Shown: piece after piece, positions 16,395 to 26,456 of the stretch
Numbering within the stretch: position 1 is the first letter of the stretch
Layout: each line of letters starts with the position of its first letter
Assembly: GCF_013348805.1 (NCBI RefSeq)
Contig: NZ_CP054690.1
Coordinates: forward strand, 1,922,001 to 1,986,000
From: Rhodococcus sp. W8901
GTDB taxonomy: Bacteria > Actinomycetota > Actinomycetes > Mycobacteriales > Mycobacteriaceae
Length of the DNA stretch: 64,000 bases
Direction: 5' to 3'
Notes under the pieces: model-generated
Databases searched by the model: none
What the model was told of the DNA's origin: nothing
The model's input: only the letters and a program-made list of their open reading frames with translations
Position numbers and translations under genes: made by a program

Positions 16395-17397
16395 CGGTGA
16401 AGTACGTCGACCAGTCCGGCTCGGTGGTGAGTGGCTTGCCGTCGGGGCCTGCGAGCAGACCGTGCTCGAACAGGAAGCGGGAGTACCCCGACCACTGCTC
16501 GAGCGTCTGCGTGCCGACGCGCCCCGATGCGTCCTTCATGTAGTTGGCGGCCAGCATCCGCTGGCTCTCGAACACCAACTCCTCGTCGCTGAACACGCCC
16601 GGATTCGCGGCGATCAGTGCCTTGGCGCCACGGTCCGGATCGTCGGCGGCCACCTGGTAGCCGCGCTGCAGCGCCTGCACGAACTTGCGGGCCTGCTCGG
16701 GATGTGCGGCCAGCCACTCCTCGTTCCCGTTCACCACGATCGCGTACGCGTCCGGGAAGCCGTAGTCGGTGTAGTGGAAGTAGCGCATCGGGGTGCCGCG
16801 GCGGGCGGCCTCGACGCCCTCCCACGCGAAGTACGACACCGTGAAGTCGGCCTGCCCGCCGTACACCGCCTCGTACGCCGATGTTCCCAGCACGACCGTC
16901 TCGAAATCACCTGTTCCGCCGTCGTTTCGAATGACCTGACGGAGGATCTCGCGTTCGCCGGGGTCGCCGAACCCGGCGTAGGTCTTCCCGTCGAGGTCCT
17001 TCGGGCCGGCGAGATCGGCGCGGTCCGCCTTCACGCCGATGCCCGTCGCCCAGTGCTGCAACGGCGCCAGCACGGAGACGGTCTGCGCGCCCGCGGCACG
17101 CGAGAACGTCGCAGAATCCTGGAAGCTGGAACCGAATTCGGCGTTGCCCGAGTCGACGAGCGTGTCGGGGGACGTGTTGTTGTACGGCAGCACCTGGACG
17201 TCGAGTCCCGCGTCCGCGAAGAACCCCTCCTGCAACGCGACGTACAACCCGGTGTGGTTGGTGTTCGGTGTCCAGTCGAGGGCGAAGCGGATGGTGTCTC
17301 CGGAGTCGTCGCTGCCGCACCCGGTGAGGACGCTCAGTGCCGACGCGACGATCGCGGACGTCGCGAGGACCCTGCGCAGCCGGGACATCGACGTCAC
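16372..17397 (-). CDS. thiY: thiamine-precursor binding lipoprotein, NMT1/ThiY family
   Basis: About 341 residues. A lipoprotein signal ends LSVLTGC, then the NMT1/THI5-like domain begins with the hallmark FALDWTPNTNHTGLYVALQ. ThiY proteins bind formylaminopyrimidine or hydroxymethylpyrimidine at the cell surface. The GTG at 17397 overlaps the tenA stop as GTGA; an ATG at 17388 is the alternative. It is third from the promoter side only in function: transcription runs tenA, thiY, thiX, thiZ. Confidence 0.88.
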   Translation of the reverse strand: MTSMSRLRRVLATSAIVASALSVLTGCGSDDSGDTIRFALDWTPNTNHTGLYVALQEGFFADAGLDVQVLPYNNTSPDTLVDSGNAEFGSSFQDSATFSRAAGAQTVSVLAPLQHWATGIGVKADRADLAGPKDLDGKTYAGFGDPGEREILRQVIRNDGGTGDFETVVLGTSAYEAVYGGQADFTVSYFAWEGVEAARRGTPMRYFHYTDYGFPDAYAIVVNGNEEWLAAHPEQARKFVQALQRGYQVAADDPDRGAKALIAANPGVFSDEELVFESQRMLAANYMKDASGRVGTQTLEQWSGYSRFLFEHGLLAGPDGKPLTTEPDWSTYFTDEYLAAP

Positions 17398-18134
17398 GAC
17401 GCGGGCCAGGGCTGCGGGTTCAGGGCGGTGTCCCAGAACATGAACTCGTAGCGCGTGGCGATCACGAACGCGCGCGCCATCGCCTCCCGCTGCGCGGACG
17501 TCGTTGCCGCTGCCGCGACGTCGACCAGTCGGCGCGCGGTCTCGACGGACTCCTGGAACTCGGGGGCGTCGTACGTGGTGACCCACTGGGCGTACGGATG
17601 CGACGGGTCCGCCGCCAGCACCTCCGCGGCGCTCGCGGCGAGCTTGCGGCCCACCTCGCCGTAGATCCAGAAGCACGGCAACACCGCGGCGGCGGCCACG
17701 GCATACGACTCGGTGGCGGCGGTGGCCGTCAGGTACGACACATACCCGAGGCAGGCCTGCGAGTGTTCCGGCGTGGAGTCGCTCGCGGGCAGGACGCCGC
17801 CGGCGAGCAGGCTCTCGTGGAGTTCGGTCTCGACCACCGCGGCCGTCGACGCCGATGTGGCCCAGAACGCCGCGGTGTGCGGATCGGGGGACTTGGCGGC
17901 GAGCAGCGCGAGTGCCTTCGCGTACTCGGCCAGGTAGAGAGCGTCCTGTTCGACGTACGTGCGGAACACGTCGAGCGGCAGTGTGCCGTCGCCGAGACGA
18001 CGCAGGAACTCCATGTCGTCGATCGCGCCGCGCAGGACCGCGGTGCGATCCCACAGGTGATCGGTGAAGCGCGCGTCGGCCGGTGCGGCGTCGTCGCTGG
18101 TGTGGACAGATTTGTCGTGGACAGGCGTGGTCAT
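17394..18134 (-). CDS. tenA: TenA-family aminopyrimidine aminohydrolase (thiaminase II)
   Basis: A 246-residue all-helical TenA protein. The N-terminal FTDHLWDRTAVLRGAI and TYVEQDALYLAEYAKAL blocks, the active-site Cys in VLPCFWIYGEVG and the C-terminal Tyr/Glu in TRYEFMFWDTAL are diagnostic. It hydrolyses aminopyrimidine breakdown products of thiamine to hydroxymethylpyrimidine. It is the first gene of the operon, directly behind the TPP riboswitch, whose 3' strand carries the only ribosome-site-like sequence. Confidence 0.92.
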   Translation of the reverse strand: MTTPVHDKSVHTSDDAAPADARFTDHLWDRTAVLRGAIDDMEFLRRLGDGTLPLDVFRTYVEQDALYLAEYAKALALLAAKSPDPHTAAFWATSASTAAVVETELHESLLAGGVLPASDSTPEHSQACLGYVSYLTATAATESYAVAAAAVLPCFWIYGEVGRKLAASAAEVLAADPSHPYAQWVTTYDAPEFQESVETARRLVDVAAAATTSAQREAMARAFVIATRYEFMFWDTALNPQPWPAS

Positions 18135-18142
18135 CGCCGTGA

Positions 18143-18218
18143 CATCCCTTCGTCAGCATTACCTGATGCAGGTTCCCGGGTGTGATCTCAGCCCCGCCCG
18201 TGCGGAGCACCCCGTGTC
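18143..18218 (-). promoter_or_regulatory. TPP riboswitch (thi box)
   Basis: Read on the minus strand, the element has every conserved TPP-aptamer block: ACGGGGTGCTC at the 5' side, GGGCTGAGAT, ACCC, GAACCTG, then CAGGTAATGCTGACGAAGGGA. The 3' strand (AAGGGA) lies about eleven bases before the tenA ATG, so ligand-bound folding probably hides the ribosome site and shuts off translation. It controls the tenA-thiYXZ operon. Confidence 0.95.
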
Positions 18219-18314
18219 AATGAACGAGCCGACCTTAGCACCGCCGGATTGGTACGTTGGCAGTCGGCTGTCAGCCTCGGTCGGCTGGCGGTCGAAGGTG
18301 AGGAGGGCCGCGTG

Positions 18315-19883
<1,569 letters not shown>

Positions 19884-19893
19884 TCGGGCTGGG

Positions 19894-20244
19894 TCACGCC
19901 TTCTTGACGACGCTCGACTTGAGCTGCATGGGGCCGATCCCGTCGACCTTGCAGTCGATGTCGTGGTCGCCGACGCCCTGGACCAGTCGGATGTTGCGGA
20001 CCTTCGTGCCGGCCTTGATACCGGTGGGGCTGCCCTTGACCTTGAGGCTCTTGATCACCGTGACGGTGTCACCGTCGGCGAGGACGTTGCCGACGGAGTC
20101 CCGGACAACCCCGTCCGCGACGTCGTCCGATCCACCGTCGGAGGGGGTCCATTCGTGTGCGCACTCCGGGCAGATCAGGAGGGCGCCCATCTCGTAGGTG
20201 TACTCACACGAGCAGTTGGGGCAGGGCGGCAGGGGAGTGTCCAC
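19894..20244 (-). CDS. YjdM/PhnA-family zinc-ribbon protein
   Basis: A 116-residue protein with an N-terminal zinc ribbon, CPNC ... CPEC, and a C-terminal SH3-like domain [24 protein letters not shown]. This is the YjdM (formerly PhnA, alkylphosphonate-associated) family. No direct phosphonate role has been proved for most members. It lies tail-to-tail with the carboxylesterase. Confidence 0.88.
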   Translation of the reverse strand: MDTPLPPCPNCSCEYTYEMGALLICPECAHEWTPSDGGSDDVADGVVRDSVGNVLADGDTVTVIKSLKVKGSPTGIKAGTKVRNIRLVQGVGDHDIDCKVDGIGPMQLKSSVVKKA

Positions 20245-20324
20245 GTCGCGATCGTAGTGGGTGGGAGCGGATCAGCGGTGGTCTGGTTCGACGTCCGACA
20301 GGAAGCAGGCCGGGGTCGCCCGGG

Positions 20325-21407
20325 CTACGAACTCGTCGGCTGCGCGAGCATCCTGCCGAGCTTGCGCAGCTGCGATGTTGCGCCCCCGAGTGCGAACTCC
20401 GCCCGCTTGGCCGCGACGAAGTACCGATGAACTGGGTAGTCGAGAAAGATCCCGATGCTCGCGTGCACGTGAACCACAGTGTGAGCGAGGCGATGGCCAG
20501 CCTCCGCAGCCCAGAACTTGGCAGCGGCGATTTCGGCGTCTGCGGACAACTCCTCGGATTCGCGCCACGCTGCCTGCCACAGTGTCATCCGAATCGCCTC
20601 GACATCGATGTAGGCATCCGCCAGCCTCTGCCGGACGGCCTGGAACGAGCCGATCGGCTTGTCGAACTGCTTTCGGGTACAGGCGTAGTCGCTCGTCAGC
20701 TCCAGTGCCTGTTCGACGACACCGAGCTGGTAGGCGCATGTGGCGATGGTCGCGCGTCGGTGTGCCCACTGTGCGCCGCCGTCGCCCGGTGTACCGATGA
20801 CAGCCGTGTGGTCGACAGTCACATCCTCCATTTCGAGCAGGGCGGCATCGGTGCCGTCGACCACGTGCTGCGCGCTGACCCGGACTCCGTCGATGTCGTG
20901 ATCGACGACCACCAACATCGAGCCGTCTTCGGTGGTTGCCTCAACCAGAAAGGCATCGGCGAATGAACCTGAAGGAACAACGCTTCGTGATCCTCTCAGA
21001 CACCAGCCGGCAGCCTTCTTCTCGGCGACGAACCTGTCATCCTCGGTGGCCAATGCCGGCGCGATGACCACGCTGCCGTCCGCGACCGCGCCTACCCACC
21101 GCTGGACTTGGGCGCTGTCACCGAACTGTGCGATTGCGGACGCCGCGACCGCGACGCTGGACAAGTATGGAACCGCAGCGACCGCCCGGCCGATCTCGAT
21201 CAGTATCGAGCACTGTTCTAGCAGCCCGAATCCACCACCGACCGGAGCGGGTAGTGCTGCATCGAGCAACCCGGCCCGCATCATCGCCTGCCACAGTGGC
21301 CGGTCGAAACTGTTGCGGTCGACGGCACTTGTGGTGGCCGAACTCGTCAGCAGGTCACGAGTCAGACGCGACAGGTCGTTCTGCGCTTCGGTGAGACTGA
21401 AGTCCAT
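20325..21407 (-). CDS. acyl-CoA dehydrogenase, non-canonical subunit
   Basis: A 360-residue ACAD-fold protein starting MDFSLTEAQNDL. It lacks the usual catalytic-Glu context and has a poorly conserved FAD loop, but keeps CTRKQFDKPIGSFQAVRQRLADAY. In actinobacterial steroid catabolism such partners assemble with a canonical subunit as alpha2beta2 heterotetramers (ChsE pairs). The neighbour 24 bases upstream is that canonical subunit, which supports a two-gene heteromer. The start at 21407 follows GAGGAG. Confidence 0.8.
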   Translation of the reverse strand: MDFSLTEAQNDLSRLTRDLLTSSATTSAVDRNSFDRPLWQAMMRAGLLDAALPAPVGGGFGLLEQCSILIEIGRAVAAVPYLSSVAVAASAIAQFGDSAQVQRWVGAVADGSVVIAPALATEDDRFVAEKKAAGWCLRGSRSVVPSGSFADAFLVEATTEDGSMLVVVDHDIDGVRVSAQHVVDGTDAALLEMEDVTVDHTAVIGTPGDGGAQWAHRRATIATCAYQLGVVEQALELTSDYACTRKQFDKPIGSFQAVRQRLADAYIDVEAIRMTLWQAAWRESEELSADAEIAAAKFWAAEAGHRLAHTVVHVHASIGIFLDYPVHRYFVAAKRAEFALGGATSQLRKLGRMLAQPTSS

Positions 21408-21430
21408 GGATATCACACTCCTCGAGTAGG

Positions 21431-22612
21431 TCAGCGAGTGATGGGGAGTCCGAGCGCAGCTTTGGCGATGATGTCGCGCTGGACTTCATTCGTGCCGCCG
21501 CCGAAAGTCAGGATGAGCGACGAGCGGTGGAACCGTTCGATCCGGCCACGCAGCAACGCCGCAGGGGAGTTCGTCCGCACGATCGCGGAGTCGCCCAGTA
21601 CCTCCATGAGTAGCCGGTATGCCTCGGTTGCGAGTTCTGTACCGAATATCTTTGTCGCCGAGGCCTCCGCGGGTCCGAGTTCGCCAGAGTCGGCTGCCCA
21701 TGCGATTCGCCAGTTGCGAAGCTTGAGGTACTCGACGTGTGCGTGAACACGCGCCAGATGCAGTTGTGCCCACTCCGCATCGATCACCCGCGAGCCGTCG
21801 GCACGTTTGGTGTGGCGTGCCCACTCCAATACCTGGCGCAGCGACTCCTGAAGGGGAGCGGCCGATGTCAGCGCCACTCGCTCGTGGTTGAGCTGATTGG
21901 TGATCAACGGCCAGCCACCGTGTAGGTCGCCGACGACGTTGGACGCGGGCACCCGCACGTCGGAGTAGAAGGTCGCGCTCGTTCCCGGTCCCGCCATAGT
22001 ACGAATCTTCGTCCAGGAGAAGCCCTCCGCCGAGGCAGGGACGATCAAGATCGACAGCCCGCGATGCTTGGTGGCCTCCTGATCGGTACGTGCCGCCAGC
22101 CACACATAGTCGGCGTACTCGATCAGGCTGGTCCAGGCCTTCTCGCCATTGATGACGTAACTGTCTCCGTCCTGACGGGCCGTGGTCCGCAACGATGCCA
22201 AGTCGGTGCCGGCCTCCGGCTCGGAATATCCAATCGAAAAGTGCAATTCGCCCTTCGCGATCTTTGGAAGGAAGAACGCCTTCTGCTCGTCGGTTCCGAA
22301 TCGCATGATGGTCGGACCTACGGTGTTCACCGTCAGAAATGGGAAGGGGACCCCGGCCGCGGCAGCCTCATCGGTGAAGATCAGTTGATCCAGCATCGGG
22401 CGGTCCCGACCGCCGAACTCTTCCGGCCAGCCGACCGTCAGCCACCCGTCGTGTCCCAGCCGGCGAACAACCTCCTTGTAGGCGCTCGCATCACCGTATT
22501 CACCGCCCGGTCCGGCCAGGGCCTCCCGCAGTTCGGCGGTCATGAGTTCGGAGAAGTACCCACGAAGTTGCTTACGCAACTGTCCCTGCTCTTCGGTGAA
22601 GCTTATGTGCAT
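21431..22612 (-). CDS. acyl-CoA dehydrogenase, FAD-binding subunit
   Basis: A 393-residue ACAD starting MHISFTEEQGQLRK. It shows the flavin/substrate motif IGYSEPEAGTDLASLRTTA, the adenine loop and the C-terminal LTFGGGTNEVQRDIIAKAALG. It is closest in style to FadE-type enzymes acting on branched or steroid side-chain acyl-CoAs. It pairs with the adjacent downstream ACAD. The 14-bp dyad at 22729 lies 117 bases upstream. Confidence 0.85.
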   Translation of the reverse strand: MHISFTEEQGQLRKQLRGYFSELMTAELREALAGPGGEYGDASAYKEVVRRLGHDGWLTVGWPEEFGGRDRPMLDQLIFTDEAAAAGVPFPFLTVNTVGPTIMRFGTDEQKAFFLPKIAKGELHFSIGYSEPEAGTDLASLRTTARQDGDSYVINGEKAWTSLIEYADYVWLAARTDQEATKHRGLSILIVPASAEGFSWTKIRTMAGPGTSATFYSDVRVPASNVVGDLHGGWPLITNQLNHERVALTSAAPLQESLRQVLEWARHTKRADGSRVIDAEWAQLHLARVHAHVEYLKLRNWRIAWAADSGELGPAEASATKIFGTELATEAYRLLMEVLGDSAIVRTNSPAALLRGRIERFHRSSLILTFGGGTNEVQRDIIAKAALGLPITR

Positions 22613-22728
22613 CGGACCCTCGGCTCCTCCGTTGATTGGTCTCCGCATGCACCACGGCCAAACCCGGTGATGCGGCTTTCGAGACCAAAACTAGGACAGG
22701 TTGCAGGTATTGGTGAAGGCTTGTGCGG

Positions 22729-22742
22729 GGCAGGAAGATGCC
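22729..22742. promoter_or_regulatory. shared 14-bp dyad, copy 1
   Basis: GGCAGGAAGATGCC (GGCA-N6-TGCC) sits between the divergent ACAD pair and the LuxR-type gene. The identical 14-mer occurs upstream of the fused acyl-CoA dehydrogenase at 26070-26083. It is a likely binding site of one regulator, perhaps the LuxR-type protein next door. Confidence 0.5.
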
Positions 22743-22869
22743 GATCTCTTGGCAGCGAATTACCAGCGCGAAGGTTCGCCTGTGAGGCGTATCACTTGCG
22801 TTGACTTCGTCTCGGGTGGATCGCACTCTGTCAACTGGGGCGATCCGCGCGAATTCCGGGGGTGGGGAA

Positions 22870-23688
22870 ATGACACACGACGGCATGATTGGTTCTTTCC
22901 ATACAGAGAATCGCGAAGCGGGTGAGACGCAGGTTGACGTCAGTTGGTTACTCGCTGAGTCGCGCAGGTTGCTCGATCGCGCGATCGTCGAACACGACAC
23001 GCGGAGGCAGGGTGGCTTCATTCGCATCTGTCCGGACGACCGTTGGGAACGCAACCTGCAGCATCTACTTCAGCGTGTCCGTGAGGAAGCCGTTCTGGCA
23101 GTGGCCTGCCCCCTACGAATGAAACCCAGCTACCAGGCGAGTCATCAGCTCGTCTCGGAGCATCTGGAAGCAGGCAAGCAGATTCGGCTGCTGTACTCGC
23201 CGGGTTATGCCGAAACACGTGACCATCGGTCGCTGGTTCAACAGACCACGCTCGAAGCGCAGATCAAGGTGGCCAATGCCGACTTTCACAACATGGTCAT
23301 CGTCGACAGGAAGATTGCGGCAATCTGGGGCGATGAAGGTCGACAGCACCCCTATGGGTTCGTGATCAGCGATCCGGATCTGCTCAGGGCGATTCACCAG
23401 TTCGCAACTCTCATTTGGGCCTCGGCGCCTAGGTTGTCGGCGCATCTGGGCTTGCGTCGCGAGGGGTTCGACGAAATGTCACTGGCCGTATTGCGTGCGC
23501 TCAACCTGGGTCTCAAAGACGAAGTAGCGGCGCGCCGGCTGTTGGTGTCGCTGCGTACTTATCGTCGACATGTCGCCGGCATCATGGTCAGGCTCGGCGT
23601 CACCACCCGATTTCAAATCGGAGCCCGAGCGGCCGAACTCGGTCTTCTGTCATCGGGCGCAACCGCTTTCGACCCCAGTCGGACGTAG
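22870..23688 (+). CDS. LuxR-type regulator with an N-terminal PLD-like sensing region
   Basis: A 272-residue protein. The C-terminal ~65 residues form a LuxR/GerE-like helix-turn-helix: LRALNLGLKDEVAARRLLVSLRTYRRHVAGIMVRLGVTTRFQIGARAAELG. The N-terminal region (LQHLLQRVREEAVLAVACPLRMK, then QIRLLYSPGYAETRD and HNMVIVDRKIAAIWG) resembles the phospholipase-D-like domain seen in TrmB-type and some actinobacterial regulators, with no catalytic HKD motif. It is flanked by acyl-CoA dehydrogenase operons and probably regulates them. The ATG at 22870 follows GGGGTGGGG. Confidence 0.75.
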   Translation: MTHDGMIGSFHTENREAGETQVDVSWLLAESRRLLDRAIVEHDTRRQGGFIRICPDDRWERNLQHLLQRVREEAVLAVACPLRMKPSYQASHQLVSEHLEAGKQIRLLYSPGYAETRDHRSLVQQTTLEAQIKVANADFHNMVIVDRKIAAIWGDEGRQHPYGFVISDPDLLRAIHQFATLIWASAPRLSAHLGLRREGFDEMSLAVLRALNLGLKDEVAARRLLVSLRTYRRHVAGIMVRLGVTTRFQIGARAAELGLLSSGATAFDPSRT

Positions 23689-23709
23689 AGCGTGTGTTCG
23701 TGATCGGCC

Positions 23710-26001
23710 TCAGCGCGGCACCCGTGGCAGGCCTAGCCCATTCACGGCGATCAACTCGCGCTGGACCTCGTTCACCCCGCCGCCGAAGGTCAGAACCAGA
23801 TTGCGCTTCGCCTGGACGTCAAGCCAGGTTGCCAACTCTGCTGTCGCCGGATCGGCGAGATCCCCATGCAGGGCAACGATCTGCTCGAGCTGATCGTAGA
23901 GTCGCTGAATTCGCTCGGACCCGAACACTTTCGTCGCCGAAGCATCGGCCGCACCGATCGGTGCGTTCGCCTCCGCGGCGGCGACCTGCCAGTTCAGTAG
24001 CTCATTGATCCGCTCGGTGGCCCGAGTCTCGATCAATGCCGAACGCACGTCCGGAATGTCGAGCCGGTCGTGTTGGGCGGCCCAAGCGTGGACCTGGTCG
24101 AACAGTCCACCGATCCTTCCCGCGGGACCGAGCATCACCCGTTCGTAGTTGAGCTGTGTGACGATCAATTGCCATCCCTGATTCTCCTCGCCGACAATCA
24201 TTTGCGCTGGAACACGAACGTCGGAGTAATACGTCACATCGACGTGGTGTGCACCATCGGCAGTGATGATCGGTGTCCAGGTGAAGCCCGGATCGCGTGT
24301 GTCGACGATGAGTATCGAGATGCCTTTGTGCTTGGGCGCGTCGGGATCGGTTCGAACCGCGAGCCAGATGTAGTCAGCCGCATGGCCTCCCGTGGTGAAC
24401 GTCTTCTGGCCGTTGACGACGTAGTGGTCGCCCACTCGAACCGCGGTGGTGCGAAGTGACGCGAGATCGGTCCCGTAGTCGGGTTCGGAGTATCCGATTG
24501 CAAAGTGGAGATCGCCGGACAAGATCTTGGGCAGGAAGAACGCCTTCTGCTCGTCGGTCCCGAACGCCTGCAGCGTCGGCCCGACGGTCTGCAATGTGAC
24601 AGACGGTAGTTGAACGTCGGCGCGGTGAGCCTCGTTGACGAAGATGTGTTGCTCGATCGAACCGAAGCCGCGACCGCCGAATTCCTTTGGCCAGCCGACT
24701 CCGAGCCAGCCGTCGCGACCCATCCGACGGACCACGTCTCGGTAGACGGGGCCGTGCCGGTCGACAAGTGTCGTTGCCCGCTCATCGGGCGTCATCAACT
24801 GCTGGAAGTAGCGGCGCAACTCGTCCTGCAACGCGCGCTGAGGTGGTGTGAGTTCGATGAACGTTCCCTGGGCTGTGGCCTTCTCCGCGGGCTCTCGCTC
24901 GCTATCCGTGTCCAACCCGAGGACGTGGCGCGTATGTTCCGACCCGCCCAAGAATCGGCTCAGATCCTTGAGCGTGGAGTAGTGCCTATGCAGGGGGTAG
25001 GTGATGTCTGCCCCCATCCCTCCATGCAGGTGGTGACAAGTCCGAAGGGCGCTCAGCGCCTCGGAGGTCAACCAGTGACAAGCGAGTGCGAGGCTCTGAT
25101 CGGAACTCAAACCGGCGGTGACGCGCCATGCGCCGGCCGAGGCCGCCAGATGCATGGTGCGCGCGGCAATGTACACATCGGCGATCTGCTGCGATACAGC
25201 TTGGAAGCTGGCGAGTGGCTTGCCGAACTGATGGCGTGTCCGGACGTGCCTGGTGGTCAATGTGAGCGCGCCGGTCAGTGCACCGTCTCCGATCGCGACC
25301 GCGCCTACAAGAGCGAAGGTACGCAGCGAGGCCACGGAGGCTCCGCTGAAGTCGTTGCCCAGTACCGCCGAATCATCGACCTGCACACCGGACAATCGAA
25401 TCGTGTAGTCGGGTTGTCCGGATGCAGTGGGAGTCGGTACGAGCTCGACGCCATGGGCTGCCGGGTCGACGAGGAACACTGCAGTGCCGTCGGGGGTTGT
25501 GGCCGGTATCAGCACTCGTGTGGCTTGTGCGGCGAATGGTACCGCGATCTTCAGCCCATCGAGTTCCCAACCGCTGGTGGTGCGGATCGCCGTGGTCCGG
25601 GGTGTGTCGGTCAGGGGATCGCTCAGTTCGCTCGGGGCTCCGGTGATCAGGCTGTCGCCGGTGGCCAGGGCCGGCAACAATTCGGCCCGCTGCGCAACGG
25701 TGCCGTGGGTGGCGAGGGGCAGTACTCCGAGCGCGAGAGCTGCGAAGGCGGGAACACGAGCACCGTGGGCTGAGACTTCGTGTAAGACGGCAGCCACCTC
25801 GGCGGCACCCAATCCGTCACCACCGAGGTCTACCGGAAGTGCCAACGACAGCAGACCGACGTCGGCGAGCGAGGCCCACACCCGCGGGTCGTAGCCGAGC
25901 TGCGGATCCAGGTCGACTCGGCTCAGAGGGTTGGTCTTCTCCAGCACCTCGTTCGTCAGCTCGGCTATATCTCGATGAACGTCGTTCGGGGTGAAATCCA
26001 C
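23710..26001 (-). CDS. fused double acyl-CoA dehydrogenase, FadE34/ChsE3-like
   Basis: A 763-residue protein containing two ACAD modules. Residues ~1-370 are the degenerate type (HVRTRHQFGKPLASFQAVSQQ, LHGGMGADITYPLHRHY). Residues ~385-763 are the canonical type (IGYSEPDYGTDLASLRTTA, LTFGGGVNEVQRELIAVNGLG). This is the single-chain version of the heterotetramer encoded at 20325-22612. M. tuberculosis FadE34 is a comparable fusion acting on C24 steroid side-chain CoA thioesters. A bile-acid or sterol side-chain substrate is inferred from family. Confidence 0.85.
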   Translation of the reverse strand: MDFTPNDVHRDIAELTNEVLEKTNPLSRVDLDPQLGYDPRVWASLADVGLLSLALPVDLGGDGLGAAEVAAVLHEVSAHGARVPAFAALALGVLPLATHGTVAQRAELLPALATGDSLITGAPSELSDPLTDTPRTTAIRTTSGWELDGLKIAVPFAAQATRVLIPATTPDGTAVFLVDPAAHGVELVPTPTASGQPDYTIRLSGVQVDDSAVLGNDFSGASVASLRTFALVGAVAIGDGALTGALTLTTRHVRTRHQFGKPLASFQAVSQQIADVYIAARTMHLAASAGAWRVTAGLSSDQSLALACHWLTSEALSALRTCHHLHGGMGADITYPLHRHYSTLKDLSRFLGGSEHTRHVLGLDTDSEREPAEKATAQGTFIELTPPQRALQDELRRYFQQLMTPDERATTLVDRHGPVYRDVVRRMGRDGWLGVGWPKEFGGRGFGSIEQHIFVNEAHRADVQLPSVTLQTVGPTLQAFGTDEQKAFFLPKILSGDLHFAIGYSEPDYGTDLASLRTTAVRVGDHYVVNGQKTFTTGGHAADYIWLAVRTDPDAPKHKGISILIVDTRDPGFTWTPIITADGAHHVDVTYYSDVRVPAQMIVGEENQGWQLIVTQLNYERVMLGPAGRIGGLFDQVHAWAAQHDRLDIPDVRSALIETRATERINELLNWQVAAAEANAPIGAADASATKVFGSERIQRLYDQLEQIVALHGDLADPATAELATWLDVQAKRNLVLTFGGGVNEVQRELIAVNGLGLPRVPR

Positions 26002-26069
26002 GCCAGCTCCTCGGTGGGAATTGCAACTGACCCCGTTCTACTTCCGCATCAGCCGGCGTCTGGCGATCT

Positions 26070-26083
26070 GGCAGGAAGATGCC
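26070..26083. promoter_or_regulatory. shared 14-bp dyad, copy 2
   Basis: The same GGCAGGAAGATGCC as at 22729, here with a longer arm (TGGCA-N6-TGCCA), 69 bases upstream of the fused ACAD start. A further shared string CGAATTACC occurs at 22756 and 26141. The pair probably marks one small regulon. Confidence 0.5.
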
Positions 26084-26159
26084 AGTTTCCGATGCTCTCC
26101 TTTGAGCGACTGCAGATTACGAACGCAGAAATCACCGTGACGAATTACCGTGCTATCGG

Positions 26160-26456
26160 TCAGTGAGAATCCGGTTCGACGCCCAGCTTCTCGCACGCGG
26201 CCTGGTACAGCGCGACCACCTCGGTGCGGATCGAGGCGCGGTCGGTGACCGTGCCGACCCAGGGCACCCGCACGGTGCGCTCGGTGCCGTCGACGTCGGC
26301 GGACCATTCGCCGGCCTCGGTGTCCAGCCCGGTCATGCGGGCACCGGTGGCGGCGGGTTCCGCGAACGCGCGGACGATCATCAGGTTGTCGGCGGCGTGA
26401 TCGCCGTTCATGTGGCCGGTCACGGCGGCGACGACGGCGGCGTCGAAGGAGGTCAT
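26160..26456 (-). CDS. DUF2470-domain protein
   Basis: A 98-residue protein with the DUF2470 pattern VTGHMNGDHAADNLMIVRAF, found at the C-terminus of heme-utilisation (HugZ-like) proteins and as stand-alone small proteins in actinobacteria. Its ATG overlaps the MFS stop as ATGA, so it is co-translated with the transporter. Function unknown; a heme link is only by family. Confidence 0.8.
   Translation of the reverse strand: MTSFDAAVVAAVTGHMNGDHAADNLMIVRAFAEPAATGARMTGLDTEAGEWSADVDGTERTVRVPWVGTVTDRASIRTEVVALYQAACEKLGVEPDSH

Noticed and set aside
26041-26160. Riboswitch or sRNA upstream of the fused acyl-CoA dehydrogenase
   Set aside because: Only the 14-bp dyad is convincing; no conserved RNA fold could be recognised.
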